Assembly (NCBI RefSeq): GCF_009758125.1
Contig: NZ_WRXO01000001.1
Coordinates: 930,001 to 994,000, forward strand
Origin: Chitinophaga oryziterrae
Lineage (GTDB): Bacteria > Bacteroidota > Bacteroidia > Chitinophagales > Chitinophagaceae
Reading direction: 5' to 3'
DNA: 64,000 bases
Shown: piece after piece, positions 19,086 through 27,372 of the stretch
How positions within the stretch are numbered: position 1 is the first letter of the stretch
How the letters are laid out: each line of letters begins with the position of its first letter
Made by a program: the position numbers and the translations under genes
The notes under the pieces: model-generated
Seen by the model: only the letters and a program-made list of their open reading frames with translations
Told to the model about the DNA's origin: nothing
Database searches by the model: none

Positions 19086-19165
19086 GGGGAGCGCTTCTCC
19101 CTGCAAAAACCGCTTCTTTTTTTGTGATGGCGCTTTGAACCATCACAAAAAAAAGAAGCGGTTTT
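19086..19165. repeat. GTGATG double-hairpin repeat, copy C
   Basis: A short GGGAG/CTCCC hairpin (19086-19101) precedes a stem of about 25 pairs with one bulged A (19106-19165). Its core TTTTTTTGTGATGG/CCATCACAAAAAAAA is shared with copies A and B, and the outer part AACCGCTTC/GAAGCGGTT is unique to this copy. It lies between convergent genes and ends against the fmt stop codon. Confidence 0.75.
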
Positions 19166-20098
19166 TTAGTTTGTAACTCTGTATCCTCTTAAAAAAGCTT
19201 CTATATCCATTTTCTTTTTCCCCTCTAACTGTATCTCTGACAAAGAAAGATAACCATCTGCCGCTGCAATTTTCAGATACGTTTTATTGTCTGTCACAAA
19301 CTCTCCGGGAGCTACTTTAGGTGTAACATGTTCTTTCTCCGCCTTGAAAATTTTAATCCCTTTGCCCTGTAACGTAGACCAGGCAGCGGGATAAGGACTT
19401 AATCCCCTTATTAAATTATAGATCTGGTCAACAGGTAATTTCCAGTCGATCTGGCAATTCTCTTTAAAGATCTTAGGTGCATGTTTAACATCCGCAGCAT
19501 TCATCTGTGCCTGCGGTTTTTCATGTGCATCCCCGGAAATTATTGCCTGTACTGTTTTTAACAACAACTGTGCACCTGTCTGCATCAGCTCATCATGCAG
19601 TTCCCCGGCAGTTTCATCATCCCTGATCGGCACTGCCTGACTGAATAACACATCGCCGGTATCAATCTCATGCTGCAATTTAAACGTCGTAACACCGGAT
19701 TCTTTCTCTCCGTTAATGATCGCCCAGTTAATTGGCGCGGCCCCGCGATAATTGGGGAGGAGAGAGGCATGCACGTTGATAGTCCCCAGAGGAGGCATAT
19801 CCCACACCAGTTCCGGTAACATACGGAAGGCCACCACTACCTGTAAATCAGCCTGTAAAGCCTTCAGTTCTTCCAGGAAGGCAGGGTTTTTCAGCTTCTC
19901 GGGTTGTAAAACTTTAATATTTTTGGAGACGGCATATTGTTTTACCGCACTTTCCTGTAACTGTAATCCACGTCCGGCAGGTTTATCAGGAGCTGTAATC
20001 ACCGCTACTACGTTATATCCATTCTGTACCAGTATATCCAGTGAAGCCACTGCGAAGTCCGGTGTACCCATAAAGATGATCCTGGTATTATTCTGCAT
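19166..20098 (-). CDS. fmt: Methionyl-tRNA formyltransferase
   Basis: A 310-residue protein beginning RIIFMGTPDFAVASLDIL. The 10-formyl-THF binding and catalytic region reads VHASLLPNYRGAAPINWAIINGE, with the conserved Asn-His-Asp set in HASLLP and ETGVTTF-like EIDTGDVLF. The C-terminal OB-like domain is present. It formylates initiator Met-tRNA. It overlaps the preceding NamZ-like gene by 11 bases. Confidence 0.97.
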   Translation of the reverse strand: MQNNTRIIFMGTPDFAVASLDILVQNGYNVVAVITAPDKPAGRGLQLQESAVKQYAVSKNIKVLQPEKLKNPAFLEELKALQADLQVVVAFRMLPELVWDMPPLGTINVHASLLPNYRGAAPINWAIINGEKESGVTTFKLQHEIDTGDVLFSQAVPIRDDETAGELHDELMQTGAQLLLKTVQAIISGDAHEKPQAQMNAADVKHAPKIFKENCQIDWKLPVDQIYNLIRGLSPYPAAWSTLQGKGIKIFKAEKEHVTPKVAPGEFVTDNKTYLKIAAADGYLSLSEIQLEGKKKMDIEAFLRGYRVTN

Positions 20099-21251
20099 AT
20101 AATAAATATTTCTTCCTCGTAGTTTTAAATCTTGTTAAACCTGGTTCCCAGCTTTTACGGATCTCTTCCTCACTTAACCCTTTTTTGATCTGTTCCTGCA
20201 GCATCGCATTACCTGCCAGTTTCTTAAAATAGGGGATAAAGAATTTTTCTTTATCAGGGAATAGTTTGTAAGCCTGTATCAGCCATTTCAACTGCACCCG
20301 TCCATCCATTTCAGCCCTTACCTGTTCCGGAGTTCCGGTAAGATTGTACCCGTAACAGGTAGTATCTTTCAGGGGAGGGTTTTTAGCGCCTTCAGTGCTG
20401 TGAGGCGTAAAAGAGAAGAGGTTTTTAGACAGCAGCGGAGAGCCGAATACCTGGAATGGCAGGTCTGTACCACGTCCCAGGCTAAAGGCCGTACCTTCAA
20501 ATAAGCAGGTGGAAGGGTACAGGTAAATGGATGCCATATTGGGCAGATTGGGCGAAGGGCTTATTGGCAGCAGGTAAATAGTATGATGGTCATAATGCTG
20601 GCAATGAATAACCGTCAGCCGGCAGTGTACCTTATTCTTCAGCATTTTTTCCCCGTTCAGCATCCCTGCATATTCTCCTACGGTCATACCATGTACAATG
20701 GGAACAGGCTGCATGCCCACGAAGGAGCGGAAGGCTGTATCCAGGATAGGCCCGTCTACATAATGTCCGTTAGGATTGGGTCTGTCCAGTACGATCAGTG
20801 GTTTTTTATTTTCTGCGGCAGCTTCCATTAGCTCCTGTAAAGAGGAGATGTAAGTATAGAAGCGTGCGCCTACATCCTGTATATCAAACACTAAGATATC
20901 TACATCTTTTAAATCTGTTGCATCCGCCTTCCTGTGTTTACCGTATAAGGATACAATAGTAAGGCCGGTAGCGGCATCTTTACCGTTACCCACTTTCTCT
21001 CCGGCATCCGCTTTCCCGCGGAACCCATGTTCCGGACTGAATATTTTCTGGATATGTATGCCCAGTTTTAACAAAGAATCTACGAGATGTGTATGTCCTA
21101 TGGTAGCAGTCTGATTGACCAGCAACGCCACCCTTTTGCCTTTCAGCAGGGGAAGGTATTCATTGGTCCTGTCGGCTCCGGTAATAACCTGGCTGCTGGC
21201 AGTAAAGCTGCAGGCCATCCATATAAATAACGGGATGATGATTTTATACAT
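20088..21251 (-). CDS. DUF1343 protein, NamZ-like exo-beta-N-acetylmuramidase
   Basis: A 387-residue protein with a signal peptide (FTASSQ). The motifs RVALLVNQTATIG, IFSPEHGFRGKADAGE, VFDIQDVGARFYTYISSL and VLDRPNPNGHYVDGPIL are the conserved blocks of the DUF1343 family, whose characterised member NamZ removes terminal N-acetylmuramic acid from peptidoglycan fragments. It probably takes part in cell-wall recycling in the periplasm. The chain is of usual length and all Glu/Asp/His motifs of the N-terminal half are present. Confidence 0.88.
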   Translation of the reverse strand: MYKIIIPLFIWMACSFTASSQVITGADRTNEYLPLLKGKRVALLVNQTATIGHTHLVDSLLKLGIHIQKIFSPEHGFRGKADAGEKVGNGKDAATGLTIVSLYGKHRKADATDLKDVDILVFDIQDVGARFYTYISSLQELMEAAAENKKPLIVLDRPNPNGHYVDGPILDTAFRSFVGMQPVPIVHGMTVGEYAGMLNGEKMLKNKVHCRLTVIHCQHYDHHTIYLLPISPSPNLPNMASIYLYPSTCLFEGTAFSLGRGTDLPFQVFGSPLLSKNLFSFTPHSTEGAKNPPLKDTTCYGYNLTGTPEQVRAEMDGRVQLKWLIQAYKLFPDKEKFFIPYFKKLAGNAMLQEQIKKGLSEEEIRKSWEPGLTRFKTTRKKYLLYAE

Positions 21252-21381
21252 GGGCGTAAATTTACTTTAAATAGTCCATAGACGATAGACCTCTATAACC
21301 AATGCTAAGGCTGGTTCGTGGGTATATAAATTTTCTTACCTTGCAGGTATTAATCCAGTAAACACTTAATACTTTATTATT

Positions 21382-21807
21382 ATGCAAGTTAAAAACGGAG
21401 ATACGGTACGTGTACATTATCATGGCCGCCTGACCGATGGAACTACATTTGATTCTTCAGAAGGCAGGGACCCGCTGGAGTTCCAGGTAGGTGCAGGTAT
21501 GGTTATTAAAGGCTTCGATAATGGTGTGATCGATATGAAAGTGGGTGATAAAAGAACCCTCGAAATTCCTGTTGATGAAGCATACGGCCCTAAAAACGCT
21601 GAGCTGATCATGGAATTTCCAAAAGATAACATCCCGGCTGAATTGAATCCGGAAGTTGGTATGGACTTGCAGATGAGCAATCCTGAAGGACAGGTATTCC
21701 CTGTAAAGGTAGCGGCTATCGGCAGTGAATTTATTACCCTGGATGCTAACCACCCGCTGGCTGGTGAAGCACTGGTGTTTGATATCGAGCTGGTAGAGAT
21801 CAAATAG
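21382..21807 (+). CDS. FKBP-type peptidyl-prolyl isomerase, SlyD-like
   Basis: A 141-residue protein. VRVHYHGRLTDGTTFDSSEGRDPLEFQVGAG is the FKBP core and EIPVDEAYGPKN starts the IF (insert-in-flap) domain typical of the SlyD subgroup. The His-rich metal-binding tail of E. coli SlyD is missing, and the chain ends IELVEIK. It should be a cytoplasmic folding helper. It is monocistronic with a bidirectional terminator behind it. Confidence 0.92.
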   Translation: MQVKNGDTVRVHYHGRLTDGTTFDSSEGRDPLEFQVGAGMVIKGFDNGVIDMKVGDKRTLEIPVDEAYGPKNAELIMEFPKDNIPAELNPEVGMDLQMSNPEGQVFPVKVAAIGSEFITLDANHPLAGEALVFDIELVEIK

Positions 21808-21828
21808 GAGTAAGTTATTACACAATAG

Positions 21829-21860
21829 AAAAGGTCACGTAGCAGTACGTGACCTTTTTA
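21829..21860. terminator. Bidirectional terminator after the FKBP gene
   Basis: AAAAGGTCACGTA / TACGTGACCTTTTT stem with A and T tails lies between convergent genes. Confidence 0.85.
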
Positions 21861-21863
21861 TTT

Positions 21864-22259
21864 TTAATCATGTAGTAATACGATCTGTGTCGGTCTTTTC
21901 TGATCATCAATGGCCACAAAGGTAAAACTGCCTGATATGGCTCTTTCACGATGTGTGTTGTACATCTGTTCCACAAAAATATCTACTTCTACTTTCAGAC
22001 TTGTTTTCCCTACATGCACTACTTTTCCCACGAGTTCTATAATGGTACCACCCGGTATTGCTTTCTTGAAATCTATACGATCGCTGGAAACCGTTACCAT
22101 GCGCATACGGCTGAAACGTGTAGCGGTGATAAAAGCTGCTTCGTCCATGAGTTGCATCGCAGTACCACCGAAAAGCGTATCATAATGGTTTACTGTGTTT
22201 GGAAATACGGCTTTAAAGATGCGGGTAACTGATTCTTCAATCTGTTTTTCGTATGCCAT
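21864..22259 (-). CDS. Acyl-CoA thioesterase, hotdog fold (YciA-like)
   Basis: A 131-residue protein. NHYDTLFGGTAMQLMDEAAFITATRF contains the hotdog central helix with the catalytic Asp, and VVHVGKTSLKVEVDIFVE is a conserved strand pair of the YciA/BACH group. It hydrolyses fatty acyl-CoA thioesters in the cytoplasm. Its start overlaps the 3' end of the small Cys-rich gene by 23 bases, so the two are translationally linked. Confidence 0.88.
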   Translation of the reverse strand: MAYEKQIEESVTRIFKAVFPNTVNHYDTLFGGTAMQLMDEAAFITATRFSRMRMVTVSSDRIDFKKAIPGGTIIELVGKVVHVGKTSLKVEVDIFVEQMYNTHRERAISGSFTFVAIDDQKRPTQIVLLHD

Positions 22260-22449
22260 GACTATTGTATATTTTTTGCATTATTGTGAGACAGTTGGCA
22301 CACAGGCATTCTCTGTATGTTTCATTGATATAGGCACGCTCTTCTTCCGTTAATATCACCTGCTGGCACTGGCATTGGAGTATTGAACCAACCCGGCACT
22401 CAAAGGCTGTTTTACAGCGCGGACATGTTACGGTTTCATGATGGGCCAT
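22237..22449 (-). CDS. Small cysteine-rich CWC-like protein
   Basis: A 70-residue protein with Cys pairs CPRC, ECRVGSILQCQC and CLCANC, a spacing that suggests one or two zinc ribbons and resembles the cysteine-rich CWC family. The rest is charged and without membrane segments. It is the first gene of a two-gene unit with the thioesterase. No function is known to me; metal or nucleic-acid binding is an inference from the cysteine pattern. Confidence 0.75.
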   Translation of the reverse strand: MAHHETVTCPRCKTAFECRVGSILQCQCQQVILTEEERAYINETYRECLCANCLTIMQKIYNSHGIRKTD

Positions 22450-22465
22450 GCCCCAAAATTAGTCT

Positions 22466-22510
22466 AAAAAAAGGCCGTATCAAATTACTTTTGATACGGC
22501 CCTTTTTTTT
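22466..22510. terminator. Bidirectional terminator
   Basis: AAAAAAAGGCCGTATCAAA pairs with TTTGATACGGCCTTTTTTT-like sequence around ATTAC. It follows the unknown-function operon ending at 22523 on the minus strand. The core GGCCGTATC also forms the terminator at 45415. Confidence 0.85.
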
Positions 22511-22522
22511 AAATACAGTTGT

Positions 22523-23035
22523 TTAAAGCGAATGGATCGTAAAGTCGAACCCTGCATCAGTACTGATATTCTGCTTTCCATCAGCTGTATACACCGTTGC
22601 CTGAACATGGAAAATCCCAAATTTGTTTTCAAAGGCGCCATAGTGTACTACTGCCAGCACACTGGCGCCAGGCGCCAGGCTGTCCATTGCTTCAGTTGGC
22701 AATTCCAGTGGTGGGTTCTGGTCTCCACTCAGTACGAATTTCACCATAAAGCTGCCTGAATCCGTCTTACCCTTGTTGGCGATGGTGATACAGAAATCAT
22801 AGGGTTCACCCTGTACAGGATCGGAAACAATGGTGGTACCGCCATCGTTGCTTACCCATGTGTTTTCTGTAGGAACGAGAGAGGAAGGATCTTCTGCTTT
22901 AGCTGTAGTGTCTGCATCTCCTGTGGTGCCGGTATCCCTGCTGTCCATACCGAAAATATCAGTAACGCCCTGGTTAGCTGTATCTGCTATTGTTCCACCC
23001 TGTGCATCAGGAGATCTGTAAAATGTAGTTTTCAT
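22523..23035 (-). CDS. CARDB-like beta-sandwich protein, no signal peptide
   Basis: A 170-residue protein. The first 50 residues are low-complexity, rich in Asp, Thr and Gly. From about residue 55 to the end it reads WVSNDGGTTIVSDPVQGEPYDFCITIANKGKTDSG and APGASVLAVVHYGAF, the pattern of a CARDB/Ig-like adhesion fold. No signal peptide is present, which is unusual for such domains. It is the last gene of the minus-strand locus that includes a two-component system, 20 bases after the hydrolase-like gene. The function is unknown; a structural or binding subunit is a guess from the fold. Confidence 0.7.
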   Translation of the reverse strand: MKTTFYRSPDAQGGTIADTANQGVTDIFGMDSRDTGTTGDADTTAKAEDPSSLVPTENTWVSNDGGTTIVSDPVQGEPYDFCITIANKGKTDSGSFMVKFVLSGDQNPPLELPTEAMDSLAPGASVLAVVHYGAFENKFGIFHVQATVYTADGKQNISTDAGFDFTIHSL

Positions 23036-23055
23036 GATTGTTATTTTTGGAGTGT

Positions 23056-24306
23056 TTAAAATTGACTTCTTGATAAAGCATCATTCAGCATCAATGAAGG
23101 AATAGCCTGATGCATAGCCTGCCAATCTGAATTGCTGATGATGTTTTTGAAAAATGCTTGTCCGAGTTGCGCAAAAGAGCGATTAGGATTATCGCTGTTT
23201 ACAACCAGTTTACTGCTGACAGGCGCCTGACCTTTGGCCAGTAACAGGTTCACGTTGGTGGGTGTCCACTGAGAATAGGCTCTTACCACTTTTTCTTCCC
23301 CATATTTCTGTGCCCATGCATTTGCCAGTTGTACCCAGTTGTCGTTGGTTTGAACAGGTGCATCAAACATGTATACTTCCTGCAAGGCATCTCCGTAGAA
23401 TTCGCTGAAACTGTTGTTGCCGGAAGCCTGCAGAAGATTATTACTGCATAAATGTCCGCTGCTGAAAGCTGAAACAGCGCACTTACCTATGGGTAACAGA
23501 TTTTCATTTACAGTTCCCTGCCGGTTAAGCAAAAACTGTTGTACTTCTTTTAAGATCTGCAAATGGCTATCTGGTTTTTCAAAGTCACCACCATTTTTTT
23601 GTGGATCAAGAACAGGAATAATATTGATCACATGTTTATCTGCATTCGCTATTTGATAGAGCAGCCCTTTACCTGCCCATTCATTGATAACATTGTTTGC
23701 ATTGATATTTGTATTGGCCTGATAGCTTAGATTCCGAAGGATGATAAAGAATAAAAAATCCCAGCCATAAGGAGAGTAGTTCCCGTCAATGGTGTCTTTC
23801 AAAGATTCTCTTCCGGTTTGGTTAACAGCAGTATAATATGATGCGGTGTTCTGACCCAGTGTAGGATGGAAGAATACATGAAATGGCAATCCGCCTGCTG
23901 TAAATGAAGATAAATCCAATGAGGCCGGAAGGCTTACAGCTACAAGTTTAGGGATTACATCCCCATCCCTTTCCAGTATGATCGTCTCAAAATCCGGCTG
24001 GGTTTGATTATCCGTAACTAATAATGTTTGTTCATTTAGAGTGGTGTCTTCCACTGTTGTGAAGCGGACCTGTTTTTCCTGTGTATCAAAAGTAAAATCC
24101 AGTACCTGTTTATCCAGTGTTTGTAAATAACCAAAGAGTTCATCGTTATTCATCACGGCTACATTATCATAGTCGGATGCAAAGTATCTTTGTACGAATT
24201 CGTATATAAAAGGTTTTGCGTCTTCTATTCTGGAGAGTCCGGGTCTTACACTTGTTCCGGGTATGGTATTGAGTTCATCCAATACCCTTGTTGTTACGTC
24301 GTTCAT
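23056..24306 (-). CDS. Unknown protein with alpha/beta-hydrolase-like motifs
   Basis: A 416-residue protein from the ATG at 24306; a start at 24381 would overlap the previous gene by 55 bases. I do not recognise the family. The C-terminal half looks like an alpha/beta hydrolase: LPFHVFFHPTLG (141-151) resembles the oxyanion strand, CAVSAFSSGH (276-285) a nucleophile elbow AxSxG with Ser282, VYMFDAP an acid at Asp315, and AMHQAIP a His at 399. The order Ser-Asp-His is canonical. There is no signal peptide. It sits between an unknown paralogue-pair member and the CARDB-like gene, so it probably works with them. Confidence 0.7.
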   Translation of the reverse strand: MNDVTTRVLDELNTIPGTSVRPGLSRIEDAKPFIYEFVQRYFASDYDNVAVMNNDELFGYLQTLDKQVLDFTFDTQEKQVRFTTVEDTTLNEQTLLVTDNQTQPDFETIILERDGDVIPKLVAVSLPASLDLSSFTAGGLPFHVFFHPTLGQNTASYYTAVNQTGRESLKDTIDGNYSPYGWDFLFFIILRNLSYQANTNINANNVINEWAGKGLLYQIANADKHVINIIPVLDPQKNGGDFEKPDSHLQILKEVQQFLLNRQGTVNENLLPIGKCAVSAFSSGHLCSNNLLQASGNNSFSEFYGDALQEVYMFDAPVQTNDNWVQLANAWAQKYGEEKVVRAYSQWTPTNVNLLLAKGQAPVSSKLVVNSDNPNRSFAQLGQAFFKNIISNSDWQAMHQAIPSLMLNDALSRSQF

Positions 24307-24326
24307 GGGGTTAATATTTTTTAATG

Positions 24327-25580
24327 TTATGATATAATGTTCGGGTCTCCCTGAGCCGGTAGTTTGGGTAATACTTCGCACATCCAGCCAATGATCTGCA
24401 TACCGGGAGTGATCAGTGCATTGTCGATAAATTCACTGTTATTCAGATTGAATACGCCCAGACCAATACTGTTTTTTGCATTTGACTTATCATCATCTGT
24501 CCAGGCAGCTGTTATTTTCAAATTTTTTATCAGGATCATGGCTGTTGGAATGCACTTCAGTATTCCGTGGTTACTTTCATCTTTCAGACCATTGGAAAAA
24601 TAATTTTCCTGTAAAGAGAGACTATACCAGACGTTTGAAAAAGTGAATAGCGATGTATTGAACCATGGTCTTTGCAGGTATACCAGACAGTAATCAAACG
24701 ACATGGAAAATGCATTGGAATGTACAGGAGCCACATTGGCCGTATCATCTTTTACTAACTGCTGGGTAACACGGATCCTGTCGGAAAAATCTATCTTATT
24801 TAAGAGATTTAAGTTTCGCATTTCCATCACAGGTTTTGCAGCTACCGGATTTACTGTTGTATTCAATGCAGCGACAGTATTCATGGGTCTGACAGTAGCC
24901 GCAACGTTAACCGGTCTGTTAATCTCCTGGAACCGTGTACGCAACGGAATATTTAATCTGGCTGGCCGGGTTGCGGCAGGTGGAGTTTGAATATTCGCTA
25001 CGATCAATGTTTCCGGGTCTACGGACAGTTTGGTCCTCCATCCTAAAAAGGGTCTTCTGCCAGGGGGAGGAGGAGATGTAGCCGGAGGTGGTGTTTCAGC
25101 GGAAGAAAAAGTTTTATTTACCCAGAAAGAGCCGCTTGTATCATACCATTTTTTAGGGAAGCTGTATACAGGAAGATAACTTCCTTCCGGCATATTGATG
25201 GATGCTTTTCTCCCTTCGTCCAGTTTTAACAGGGCTTCTGATTTTTCTTCACTAAAACGGGCGATATAGCTGGATTTGTCTTCTGCTTTAATCTTCACAC
25301 CCGAAAAAACAGCGCTTTCGATGAGTGTTTCATAGGCACTGCTTAACCGGCCTGTATCAGGTATAAAAACTTCTTCTATCTGTGGAAGACGGTCACCTAA
25401 TATAGACAGTTGTTCAATTGCCTTGAGATCAGATACCCCGTTATTATCATCCATGAAATCTGAGGGATCTATCATACTGCCGAGGGGCTCGAAAGAGATG
25501 AAGGAATTGGAGTTCTCTACACCTTTATATTGCTCGGAGAAAAATGCACGCACATTTTCCATGAGATTGTTGATGTCCAT
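24327..25580 (-). CDS. Unknown protein, distant paralogue of the 528-residue neighbour
   Basis: A 417-residue protein of unknown family, without signal peptide. The N-terminus has SFISFEPLGSMIDPSDFMDD, matching YFVSFRPIGLPIPKEDFENP in the upstream gene. A middle segment reads SFPKKWYDTSGSFWVNK (compare TPSKWYSATDGDGWNSY), and the C-terminal domain has VYLQRPWFNTSLFTFSN and IPTAMILIKNLKITAAW (compare VDIQRPWLDTTLLNLNN and NPTAMLFLPSIVTSLIV). Residues about 165-175 are Pro-rich (ATSPPPPG). The matches span the whole length, so the two genes arose by an old duplication. A palindrome and terminator lie upstream. Confidence 0.7.
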   Translation of the reverse strand: MDINNLMENVRAFFSEQYKGVENSNSFISFEPLGSMIDPSDFMDDNNGVSDLKAIEQLSILGDRLPQIEEVFIPDTGRLSSAYETLIESAVFSGVKIKAEDKSSYIARFSEEKSEALLKLDEGRKASINMPEGSYLPVYSFPKKWYDTSGSFWVNKTFSSAETPPPATSPPPPGRRPFLGWRTKLSVDPETLIVANIQTPPAATRPARLNIPLRTRFQEINRPVNVAATVRPMNTVAALNTTVNPVAAKPVMEMRNLNLLNKIDFSDRIRVTQQLVKDDTANVAPVHSNAFSMSFDYCLVYLQRPWFNTSLFTFSNVWYSLSLQENYFSNGLKDESNHGILKCIPTAMILIKNLKITAAWTDDDKSNAKNSIGLGVFNLNNSEFIDNALITPGMQIIGWMCEVLPKLPAQGDPNIIS

Positions 25581-25594
25581 GATAAAGGATTAGT

Positions 25595-25632
25595 CATCAT
25601 TCAAAAGAAAGTATACTTTCTTTTGAATGATG
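25595..25632. terminator. 38-base perfect palindrome between the paralogues
   Basis: CATCATTCAAAAGAAAGTA followed directly by its exact complement gives a 19-base stem. It lies 44 bases downstream of the stop at 25676 and 15 bases before the start at 25580. It may act as an attenuating terminator within the operon, or as a protein-binding site. Confidence 0.65.
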
Positions 25633-25675
25633 TTTTGGGGAATTTGTTTTAGTACAGCCTCAATGGTGAAGGTGA

Positions 25676-27262
25676 TTACTTAACCGGGGCCGGAGCTGGT
25701 GCAGGCTGGGCAGGAGTAGCTGCAGGAGTAGTCTTTGGCTGTTCATCTTTTTTCTTCTGCATAAAATCCTTGCCATTTTTCTTGGGTGATCCGGGTGTGA
25801 TGACAGATACATAGCCAATCACCTGTACACCTTCAATGGAGATCCCCTGGCTGTTCTCATCAAACGTAAAATCCTGTTTGTTGTGAGATTCACTGTGATG
25901 AGCAGATATAGAGAATGGTCCGTAACCTACAGATCCTCCGCCGGAAGCTGCTGTTCTCAATGTTTCGATATCAGTAGATTTTTTGTTCCATTTGATCACT
26001 ACATTTCTGGCGACAATCAGGCTGGTAACAATTGAAGGCAGGAACAGCATTGCAGTTGGATTGTCCTGTCTGAATTGCTGGTTAAATGTACCGTTAGAGA
26101 TACAACTGGCAGGATAATCGCCCACCAGGAACCAGTTATTAAGATTCAGTAAGGTAGTATCCAGCCAGGGACGTTGAATATCTACCGTTGCATATTCAAA
26201 TTCGATGGTCAGTCCTTCTGTCTGAATGTTCAGCGATGTTTTTGTTTTGTCGGCAGAGCCACCTCCTCCAACAGAAAAGAAACCTATGCTGAAACCGCCA
26301 CCGGCATCAGTATGACTGGTTTGGGAGTCAAAATGTACTTCTGAGTGAAAATCGGTTTGAGAATAACTGTTCCAGCCATCGCCATCAGTGGCAGAATACC
26401 ATTTAGAAGGGGTCATAAAGGTATAAGGGATATTTCCTACAGAAGGAATAGTTACCAGGCTGTTCTCATATTTGTGTTTTGCCCTGGCGATCATTAATAT
26501 AGCAGGATCTATACCCTGACTGGCTAATATTGCGATAGCTTCATCAATCTCCTGTTTAAAACCAAAAGATTGCCATTGGTCCCATGCAAAATCCACATCG
26601 TCCTGATAGGTTTTGCCCTGCATGGGCCACATTTGTAATTTCATAGGATCTGAAAGCGCATTGGCGTACTGTTTATCCCTGGTGCGTACGGCTGTCTGGT
26701 ACTTATCGCGGGACTCCACGTATTTTTCGTAATGCGGGGTGGAGTCTCCGTTGGCATCCATTAACACGGCATGTGCTTTGTCGACGGATTTTTTCATCTC
26801 GTCGTTCAGTTCCAGATCGGGAGCAATGCCATTGGCGCCATTGACGATCGCAAACCAGGCGTCATTGATCTTGCTTTGGTCCGGAGCAGCACGATAAGAG
26901 CTATCCAGCACAATCTTGGCATCGGTCAGCATAAAGGTTTGCAGAAATGCCTGCATGCTTGCTCCGATACCAGCGCTCAGGAATTGCATATCATCCAGTT
27001 GCTTACTTGCTGATACCGGCTGTATCGTAGCAGGGTCCTGGCCCGTAGTACTATTACTACCTGGTGTTTTAGACTTCGAATCAAGGATTTGTTTCAGATT
27101 GGAGCCGGTAGGCGTCCATGGATTTTCAAAATCTTCTTTAGGGATTGGTAATCCGATGGGGCGAAAAGATACAAAATACCCTTCAGGCATTTTTTGGGCG
27201 TTGGGGTCAACACCTACAGCTTTGTACTTGAGATCACTAAGTACTTTCATTACGTCTGCCAT
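25676..27262 (-). CDS. Unknown protein, 528 residues, QRPW-motif family
   Basis: No family recognised. There is no signal peptide. It contains a charged helical region (about 130-250), a Gly/Ser-rich stretch (GGGFSIGFFSVGGGGSADK), and a C-terminal beta-rich domain with the motif VDIQRPWLDTTLLNLNNWFLVGD that recurs in the next gene. The tail is Ala/Pro-rich with Lys (PAATPAQPAPAPAPVK). It is preceded by two direct repeats of a LytTR-type site, so it is likely the first target gene of the adjacent response regulator. A 38-base palindrome follows. Confidence 0.7.
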   Translation of the reverse strand: MADVMKVLSDLKYKAVGVDPNAQKMPEGYFVSFRPIGLPIPKEDFENPWTPTGSNLKQILDSKSKTPGSNSTTGQDPATIQPVSASKQLDDMQFLSAGIGASMQAFLQTFMLTDAKIVLDSSYRAAPDQSKINDAWFAIVNGANGIAPDLELNDEMKKSVDKAHAVLMDANGDSTPHYEKYVESRDKYQTAVRTRDKQYANALSDPMKLQMWPMQGKTYQDDVDFAWDQWQSFGFKQEIDEAIAILASQGIDPAILMIARAKHKYENSLVTIPSVGNIPYTFMTPSKWYSATDGDGWNSYSQTDFHSEVHFDSQTSHTDAGGGFSIGFFSVGGGGSADKTKTSLNIQTEGLTIEFEYATVDIQRPWLDTTLLNLNNWFLVGDYPASCISNGTFNQQFRQDNPTAMLFLPSIVTSLIVARNVVIKWNKKSTDIETLRTAASGGGSVGYGPFSISAHHSESHNKQDFTFDENSQGISIEGVQVIGYVSVITPGSPKKNGKDFMQKKKDEQPKTTPAATPAQPAPAPAPVK

Positions 27263-27338
27263 AACATTTTGTTTTTGGGGGTGATTAATTGTTGTGGAGT
27301 CGAAAGTAGTTATGTTGGGCAGACGCTTAAGGAATTAC

Positions 27339-27369
27339 TCTGTAAACGTGATGAAATAATCTGTAAACG
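27339..27369 (-). promoter_or_regulatory. Putative LytTR response-regulator binding site
   Basis: On the minus strand CGTTTACAGA occurs twice, at 27360-27369 and 27339-27348, with a 21-base period. Direct repeats with a GTT core spaced by about two helical turns are the known architecture of LytTR-domain binding sites. They lie in the 110-base gap upstream of the 528-residue gene, and about 30 bases upstream of a weak -7 box (TACTTTCG). Confidence 0.55.
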
Positions 27370-27372
27370 AAT

